Below the pieces are notes generated by a model, which was not told where the DNA came from, did not search any database, and was given only the letters and a program-made list of their open reading frames with translations. Below, one piece after another: positions 59,801-64,000 of a DNA stretch of 64,000 nucleotides (position 1 is its first letter; the number at the start of each line of letters is the position of its first letter). Source of the stretch: Gaiellasilicea sp046594445 (GTDB taxonomy: Bacteria; Actinomycetota; Thermoleophilia; Gaiellales; Gaiellaceae); contig JBKJSM010000018.1 of NCBI GenBank assembly GCA_046594445.1, positions 20,011 through 84,010 on the forward strand. Reading direction: 5' to 3'. A program made the translations under genes and the position numbers.

Positions 59801-60049
59801 GTGGCGATCGTCTTCCTTCCAGGCTTGCTCGCAGCCCAGGCGGGCGGCCAGAAGCAGTTCGAGCTCGAGGCGAGGACGGTCGGCGACGCGCTGCGCGCGC
59901 TTCCGGTGGCGGATCTCGTGCTCGACGAAAGCGGCGATGTCCGCGCGCTCGTGCACATCTACGTCGACGGCGAGCGGGCGCACGACCTCGACGCGGCCGT
60001 CGGCCCGAAGGCTCAGATCCGCATCGTCGCCGCCATCGCCGGCGGCTAA
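59801..60049 (+). CDS. MoaD/ThiS-family sulfur-carrier-like protein
   Basis: An 82-residue beta-grasp protein ending in Gly-Gly (VAAIAGG), the terminus that is adenylated and thiocarboxylated in MoaD and ThiS. VDGERAHDLDAAVGPKAQIRIV is the typical last third. GTG 59801 follows the propeller gene stop by 3 bases. Which activating enzyme and acceptor it serves is not visible here. Confidence 0.82.
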   Translation: MAIVFLPGLLAAQAGGQKQFELEARTVGDALRALPVADLVLDESGDVRALVHIYVDGERAHDLDAAVGPKAQIRIVAAIAGG

Positions 60050-60051
60050 AA

Positions 60052-60189
60052 CGGACATGCCGGGGGTCTGACCCCGGACGTGTCCGGAAGGGCGGATGCG
60101 CTTCGCGCCGAAGGTCGCTCGCCGGCCGCCTTCCTGCGGGGGGGGCCGGACGAAGAGGACATGGCTGGGGTCTGACCCCAGCCATGTCC
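60052..60189. repeat. Pair of REP-like palindromes
   Basis: Two related palindromes built on GGGGTC-T-GACCCC: 60052-60084/86 (arms match 14 of 17) and 60157-60189 (arms of 16 bp, perfect, beginning GGACATGG). They are separated by about 70 bases of GC-rich non-coding sequence with a run of nine or ten G. They lie between the convergent MoaD-like and BMP-family genes. Either extragenic repeats or bidirectional terminators. Confidence 0.55.
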
Positions 60190-60202
60190 AGAAAGGGCGG
60201 GG

Positions 60203-61243
60203 TCAGCTGCCCTTGCCGACCTCAGTCGGTATGCCCGTGATCTTGCCGGCGGCGATCTGCTGCTTGATCTGCTCCACCGCCGCGATGTCGGCCTTCGGCA
60301 CCTTCGGACTGACCTTGCCGATCCCGACGCCGTCCTCCTTGAGACCGAAAGTCGCGTTGCCGCCGCCCTGCCACGTCCCGTCCTGGACGGACTTGACGGT
60401 CAGGAAGACCGCCGAGTCGACGCCCTTCAGCGCGCTCGTCAGGATGTGCGCGCCGAGGAACGACTGGTCGGCGTCGACGCCGATCCCCCAGGCGGACCGC
60501 TCACCCGCTGCGTTCAGCGCGCCGAGGCCGCAGCCGCCGGCCACCTGGAAGACGACGCGCGAGCCGCGCGCAATCTGGTTCAGGGCCAGCTCCTTGCACT
60601 TCGCCTGGTCGTCCCAGTCCTGCGAGTAGTCGAGCAGGTGCTTGATCCCGGGCGCGGCCTTCTCGGCGCCGGCGAAGTACCCGGCGATGAAGCGGTCGAC
60701 GGGGGGCTCCTTCATCCCGCCGACGGCGCTGATCACGTCCGCACCCGCAGCGCGCTTCTCTTCGAGCCCCGCGAGATAGCCGACGAGGTAGCCGGCCTCC
60801 TCCTCGCGGAAGAGCAGCCCCTGGACGTTCGCGGGCTTACCGGGCACGAAGGCCTGGTCGACGTCGATGATCGCGAACCGCACGTCAGGGTATTTCTGCG
60901 CGACCTTCCCGATCGCGTCGCCCTGCGCGAAACCGACTCCGATCACGAGGTCGTACCCCTGACGCGCGAGCCCGGTCATATTCGGGATGTACGCGGCCGC
61001 GGAGGCCGACTCGATCACGCGCGCCTCGACCCCGAGTTCCTGCTCGGCGCGCTTGACGCCCTTGAAGGCCAGCTCGTTGAACCCGTCGTCGTCGAGCTGG
61101 CCGAGATCGGTGATCAGGCCGACCTTCAGCGCCGCCCCTGCCGGTTCGGTCGCAGCGGTCGTCGAAGCCGCGTCGTTGTCGGAACCGCCGCACGCGGCGA
61201 GCGGGAGCACGAGTAGAGCCAGAAGTGTGAGTCGACGCAGCAT
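60203..61243 (-). CDS. BMP-family nucleoside-binding lipoprotein
   Basis: A 346-residue ABC solute receptor of the basic membrane protein/PnrA family. The signal MLRRLTLLALLVLPLAACGG ends in a lipobox; VGLITDLGQLDDDGFNELAFKG, GVGFAQGDAIGKVAQKYPDVRF and GGCGLGALNAAGE are family segments. Such proteins bind purine nucleosides. No permease genes follow. It diverges from the NrtR-type regulator, which probably controls it. Confidence 0.92.
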   Translation of the reverse strand: MLRRLTLLALLVLPLAACGGSDNDAASTTAATEPAGAALKVGLITDLGQLDDDGFNELAFKGVKRAEQELGVEARVIESASAAAYIPNMTGLARQGYDLVIGVGFAQGDAIGKVAQKYPDVRFAIIDVDQAFVPGKPANVQGLLFREEEAGYLVGYLAGLEEKRAAGADVISAVGGMKEPPVDRFIAGYFAGAEKAAPGIKHLLDYSQDWDDQAKCKELALNQIARGSRVVFQVAGGCGLGALNAAGERSAWGIGVDADQSFLGAHILTSALKGVDSAVFLTVKSVQDGTWQGGGNATFGLKEDGVGIGKVSPKVPKADIAAVEQIKQQIAAGKITGIPTEVGKGS

Positions 61244-61262
61244 TGCCGGGCCTTTCGGTATG

Positions 61263-61285
61263 GTTTTAGACTGTGAGTCGAAAAC
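61263..61285. promoter_or_regulatory. Operator-like palindrome centred on the NrtR start codon
   Basis: GTTTTAGACT (61263-61272) and AGTCGAAAAC (61276-61285) match at 9 of 10 positions and flank exactly the GTG start codon 61273-61275. The repeat lies between the divergent BMP-family gene and the NUDIX regulator. It is likely the regulator's own binding site. Confidence 0.6.
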
Positions 61286-61971
61286 TACGGGACGATCGTA
61301 CCACACCGCCGGAGCAGGTCGTGCTCGCCGTCGTGCTGCAGGTGCGGGATGGCCGGCTCCAGACGCTGCTGTGGCAACGCGCCCGCGAGCCGTTCGCCGG
61401 CGCCTGGTCGCTTCCGGGCGGAACTCTACGAGGAGAGGAGACGCTCGAGAGCTCGATCTTGCGGCATCTCGCGGCGAAAGTCGACGTGCGGGAGGTCGCC
61501 CACCTCGAGCAGCTCGGCTCATGGAGCGAGCCGGGCCGAAATCCCGCGCACAGAGAGCTCGCGACGGCGTTTCTCGGCCTCGCGCCGGCCGGCGTCGACC
61601 CCCGGCTGCCCGCCGACACAGCGTGGCATCGCGTCGACGACTTGCCGTTGCTCGCGTCCGACCACGGCGAGATCGTCCTCGCGGGCCGCGAGCGGCTCCG
61701 CGGCAAGCTCTCGTACACCAACGTCGGCTTCGCGCTCGCCCCACCCACGTTCACCCTGTCCGAGCTGCGCGATCTGTACGCGGCCGCCCTGGGGCATGAC
61801 CTGTCGGCGACGAACCTGAAGCGCGTGCTGCTGCGCCGCAACGTGCTCGCGGCGGTTGGAGCGAGGCGCGAGCCGGGCCGTGCGGGCGGCAGGCCGGCGG
61901 AGCTGTATCGCTTCGGAGTCCGCCGGCTCGAGATCACCGATCCTTTCGCGACTCTCCGCCCGCCGGGGTAG
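61273..61971 (+). CDS. NrtR-type regulator: degenerate NUDIX domain plus winged helix
   Basis: A 232-residue two-domain protein. Residues ~15-140 are NUDIX-like (VVLAVVLQVRDGRLQTLLWQRA, WSLPGGTLRGEETLESSILRHLAAKV), but the REUxEE catalytic core is lost. Residues ~150-220 form a winged helix (LSELRDLYAAALGHDLSATNLKRVLLRRNVLAAVG). This is the NrtR plan, in which the NUDIX domain senses ADP-ribose or NAD metabolites. Context suggests control of nucleoside uptake. GTG 61273 lies within the palindrome. Confidence 0.88.
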   Translation: MSRKLRDDRTTPPEQVVLAVVLQVRDGRLQTLLWQRAREPFAGAWSLPGGTLRGEETLESSILRHLAAKVDVREVAHLEQLGSWSEPGRNPAHRELATAFLGLAPAGVDPRLPADTAWHRVDDLPLLASDHGEIVLAGRERLRGKLSYTNVGFALAPPTFTLSELRDLYAAALGHDLSATNLKRVLLRRNVLAAVGARREPGRAGGRPAELYRFGVRRLEITDPFATLRPPG

Positions 61972-62052
61972 ACGATTCCCCGAATCGGGTGACGACTCCC
62001 GCGCGGGAGCGTGAATGGCGCCGTAAGCCGCCGTCCGCGATGACGAGTGCAG

Positions 62053-62622
62053 ATGCTCTGCGGCCGTCTCCTCGTAATCCTCGCTGCACTCCTCTTCCCC
62101 GCGTCGGCTCTGGCGGGGGGTGGCAACTACGTCTTCGCCGGTGCGACGCCGGCCGAGCGGGCGACCGTTCGCGCCGCGCTCGACGCGAGCGCATTCGACT
62201 GGGGCGTCGTCCCGCAGCAGGTGACGATCCACGTCGGCCGCTACGGCGTCTCGCGCTCGACGCCGCGCCACGTCTGGCTCGACCGCGACCTCCTTCGCGC
62301 GGGCCGGTTCGCCTGGGCGACGGTGATGGACGAGTACGCACATCAGGTCGACTTCCTCTTGCTCGACCCCCTGCAGCGCTCCGTCCTACAGCAACGCCTG
62401 GGGAGCCGCTCCTGGTGCTACGAGGTTTCCGGGCTCGCCCATGGCGCTCACGGCTGCGAGCGGTTCGCTTCGATGGTCGCGTGGGCGTACTGGCCCTCGA
62501 AGGACAACTCCTACCGGCCCGAGTCGCGTTCGGACGAGTCCGCTGCGATGCCGGCGGCCGAGTTCCGGTCGCTCGTCTCGACCATGGTCGGCCCGCCGCG
62601 TTTCGCCCTGGCTCTTCCCTAG
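62053..62622 (+). CDS. Hypothetical secreted protein, possible degenerate zincin
   Basis: A protein of about 189 residues with a signal peptide (MLCGRLLVILAALLFPASALAGG). The central VMDEYAHQVDFLLLD resembles an HExxH helix but lacks the first His, so metalloprotease activity is doubtful; a later HGAHGCERFASMVAWAYW repeats the look of a third-ligand region. A GTG two codons upstream is an alternative start. The stop overlaps the convergent response regulator stop (CTAG). Confidence 0.65.
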   Translation: MLCGRLLVILAALLFPASALAGGGNYVFAGATPAERATVRAALDASAFDWGVVPQQVTIHVGRYGVSRSTPRHVWLDRDLLRAGRFAWATVMDEYAHQVDFLLLDPLQRSVLQQRLGSRSWCYEVSGLAHGAHGCERFASMVAWAYWPSKDNSYRPESRSDESAAMPAAEFRSLVSTMVGPPRFALALP

Positions 62623-63251
62623 GCGATCAGAGACTGGCGAAGCGCAGTGGCTACGGCCTGCGTGCGCGTGTCGGAGTCGAGCTTCGTCATCGCCTTGCGC
62701 AGATGCGTCCGGACCGTCTCAGGCGAGATGAACAGCACCTTGCCGATCTCCTCGTTCGTCATCCCGTCGGCGAGCAGCCTCAGCACGTCGCGCTCCCGCT
62801 GGGTCAGGTTCAGCATCTTCCCCGTCGCCGCCGAGCTTGAGATCACTCCCGCGAGCACCGGATCGACGTACGTCCGGCCGGCCGCGACGAGCTCCACGGC
62901 GCGTACGACCTCCGCCAGCGGCGCCTCCTTCAGGACGAAGCCCCGGGCGCCCGCGTCGAGCGCCTCGGTGAGGAGCGCCCGGTCGCCGAACGCGGTGTAG
63001 AGGATGACTGCCGTGCCGGGCGCGGTCCTGGTGACGTGCCGCGCGACCTCGATCCCCGACATGCCTGGCATGCGCAGATCGAGGATCGCGACGTTCGGCT
63101 GATGCTTCTCGATCTTCTCCACGGCGTCGCTGCCGTCGCGCGCCCGGTCGGAGATCTCGATCCCGTGCTCGGCCAGCACGTCCGCCACTGCTTCGACAAC
63201 GGCCGGGTGGTCGTCGGCGACGAGGCAGGTCAAGGTCTTCCGATCAGCCAT
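62619..63251 (-). CDS. NarL/FixJ-family response regulator
   Basis: A 210-residue two-component regulator. Receiver domain with acidic pair D13/D14, phospho-acceptor Asp58 in NVAILDLRMPG and KEAP lysine; C-terminal LuxR-type helix-turn-helix (LTQRERDVLRLLADGMTNEEIGKVLFISPETVRTHLRKAM). Divergent from a histidine-kinase-like gene that may be its partner. CAGAAT lies 6 bases before its ATG, a possible leaderless -10. Confidence 0.94.
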   Translation of the reverse strand: MADRKTLTCLVADDHPAVVEAVADVLAEHGIEISDRARDGSDAVEKIEKHQPNVAILDLRMPGMSGIEVARHVTRTAPGTAVILYTAFGDRALLTEALDAGARGFVLKEAPLAEVVRAVELVAAGRTYVDPVLAGVISSSAATGKMLNLTQRERDVLRLLADGMTNEEIGKVLFISPETVRTHLRKAMTKLDSDTRTQAVATALRQSLIA

Positions 63252-63333
63252 TTGTCAATTCTGTCTGGAACGCGTGGATGGTGCGCCGGGATAGGATCGC
63301 GCCCGGGTCGATGACGTCGCTGCCGCTTTCAAA

Positions 63334-63861
63334 CTGCCGCACTGGCCGGAGTCGATCATAAATCCAGCGGCCCACGTCGCCGACGAGGCGCTGCTTCTCC
63401 GCACGCTCGGCCTGCTCCTGCGCGGTGCGCTGCACGAGCTCTCGAACCCGCTCGTCGGACTGATCGGGTCGGCCGAGCTGGCTCTCACGGAGACCACGCC
63501 CGGGACGAAGCTTCACGACCGCGTCGCGCTGACGCAGCGCACCGGCCTCGAGATCGCCGGGATCGTGAAGGCGCTCCAGGCGTTCATCCGGCTTCAGGGG
63601 GAACCGCCCGCAGAGCTCTCCGTCGGCGCCGCTGCCGCCGATGCAGTGACGCTCGTCACGACGGTGCTGCCGACGCACGACGTCGAGCTCCGCTCCAGCG
63701 GCGATGCGACAGTCGTGGCCCGCCCGGGCGAGATCCGGCGTGCGCTCGTCGAGCTGCTCGTCGAAGCGCTGGCGCGGCCCGAGCGCGGGTCGTCCGTCGA
63801 GCTCGTCGTCGCCGCCGGTCTCGTCACCGCGACCGGCGGCGGACGGCTCGTGCTCTCCTAG
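63334..63861 (+). CDS. Histidine-kinase-like H-box protein, start uncertain
   Basis: The frame is open from 63295 to 63861. It encodes LLRGALHELSNPLVGLIGSAELAL, an H-box with the phospho-accepting His and the NPL motif of sensor kinases, followed by a short domain that lacks clear ATP-binding N and G boxes. No ATG, GTG or TTG precedes the H-box in frame; GTG 63565 would remove it. CTG 63334 is only one possible start. ATG 63311 is out of frame, so a one-base indel is also possible. TAGGAT at 63292 is a plausible -10. It may be a stand-alone phosphotransfer partner of the adjacent regulator. Confidence 0.5.
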   Translation: MPHWPESIINPAAHVADEALLLRTLGLLLRGALHELSNPLVGLIGSAELALTETTPGTKLHDRVALTQRTGLEIAGIVKALQAFIRLQGEPPAELSVGAAAADAVTLVTTVLPTHDVELRSSGDATVVARPGEIRRALVELLVEALARPERGSSVELVVAAGLVTATGGGRLVLS

Positions 63862-64000
63862 GACCGAAGCTTCTCGCCCTGCGGATCGTAGAGCGGCTCC
63901 GCCGCGATCTCGCCCCGCACCCAGTCGCCGAAGATCTCGACCTCGACGGGCGTCCCTGGCGCGACGCTCGCTGCGGGCAGGTATGCGTACGCGATCGATC
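63858..64000 (-). CDS. GcvT-like aminomethyltransferase C-terminal end (partial)
   Basis: The last 47 codons of a minus-strand gene reading IAYAYLPAASVAPGTPVEVE, then FGDWVRGEIAAEPLYDPQ and a stop. This is the C-terminal barrel of the glycine-cleavage T-protein/dimethylglycine or sarcosine dehydrogenase family. Its stop overlaps the stop of the kinase-like gene on the other strand (CTAG). Confidence 0.7.
   Translation of the reverse strand, partial: SIAYAYLPAASVAPGTPVEVEIFGDWVRGEIAAEPLYDPQGEKLRS

Noticed and set aside
1..64000. CRISPR arrays, tRNA, rRNA, insertion sequences, att sites
   Set aside because: I looked for regular spaced repeats, tRNA-like ends and transposase motifs and saw none.

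Overview
This window is GC-rich chromosomal DNA with very dense gene packing. It most resembles an actinobacterium, probably of the Thermoleophilia/Gaiellales type. That is inferred from the fused F420 gene fbiC, an F420-type luciferase-like oxidoreductase, many acyl-CoA dehydrogenases, frequent GTG starts, NTGA stop/start overlaps, and leaderless promoters of the form TANNNT-N6/7-(A/G)TG. I see no insertion sequences, phage genes, tRNA, rRNA or CRISPR, and no gene-free gap longer than about 210 bases.

Layout. (1) 200-6363: an IclR-regulated catabolic operon of creatininase-type amidohydrolase, aldehyde dehydrogenase, glutamate-1-semialdehyde-aminotransferase-like enzyme, M81 metallopeptidase and RidA. 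(2) 6473-12969: histidine biosynthesis. A minus-strand operon runs yerC/hisR-like regulator, hisG, hisD, a fused hisC-hisB, hisH, hisF, hisIE, and hisA diverges from it across a 22-base gap. All steps are present except histidinol-phosphate phosphatase. (3) 13055-14259: a FrnE/DsbA-like oxidoreductase with an in-frame TGA exactly at the first cysteine of its CPFC-type active site, a strong selenoprotein candidate, translationally coupled to a degenerate metallo-beta-lactamase-fold protein. (4) 14418-21349: a branched-chain amino-acid-type ABC transporter followed by fbiC. (5) 21433-35002: fatty acid desaturase and a large acyl-CoA catabolic block (dehydrogenases, CoA ligase, hydratase, SDRs, cupin, F420-type oxidoreductase). 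It ends in a kinase/DUF6285/phosphatase trio that resembles the LvaA-LvaB 4-hydroxyacyl-CoA system. (6) 35009-50356: molybdopterin oxidoreductase, small-molecule kinase, thiolase, acyl-CoA dehydrogenase, an orphan LivK-type binding protein, YyaL-like protein, RmlD-like SDR, membrane proteins, CaiB-type CoA-transferase, HMG-CoA lyase and a MacB/FtsX-type ABC exporter. (7) 50949-57651: a polyamine uptake and catabolism operon (aldehyde dehydrogenase, PotA, PotD, PotB, PotC, aminotransferase). (8) 57721-64000: lysyl oxidase-like protein, BNR-repeat protein with a MoaD-like carrier, BMP-family nucleoside-binding lipoprotein divergent from an NrtR-type NUDIX regulator, a secreted protein, a response regulator, a truncated-looking histidine-kinase-like protein and the end of a GcvT-like gene.

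The most interesting points are the candidate selenoprotein, whose start codon sits in an 11-bp hairpin; the HisC-HisB fusion; the symmetric 10-bp palindrome that appears to supply the -10 box of both divergent his transcripts; two CTGA overlaps where CTG is the only start giving a full-length protein; and an NrtR-type operator centred on the regulator's own start codon.
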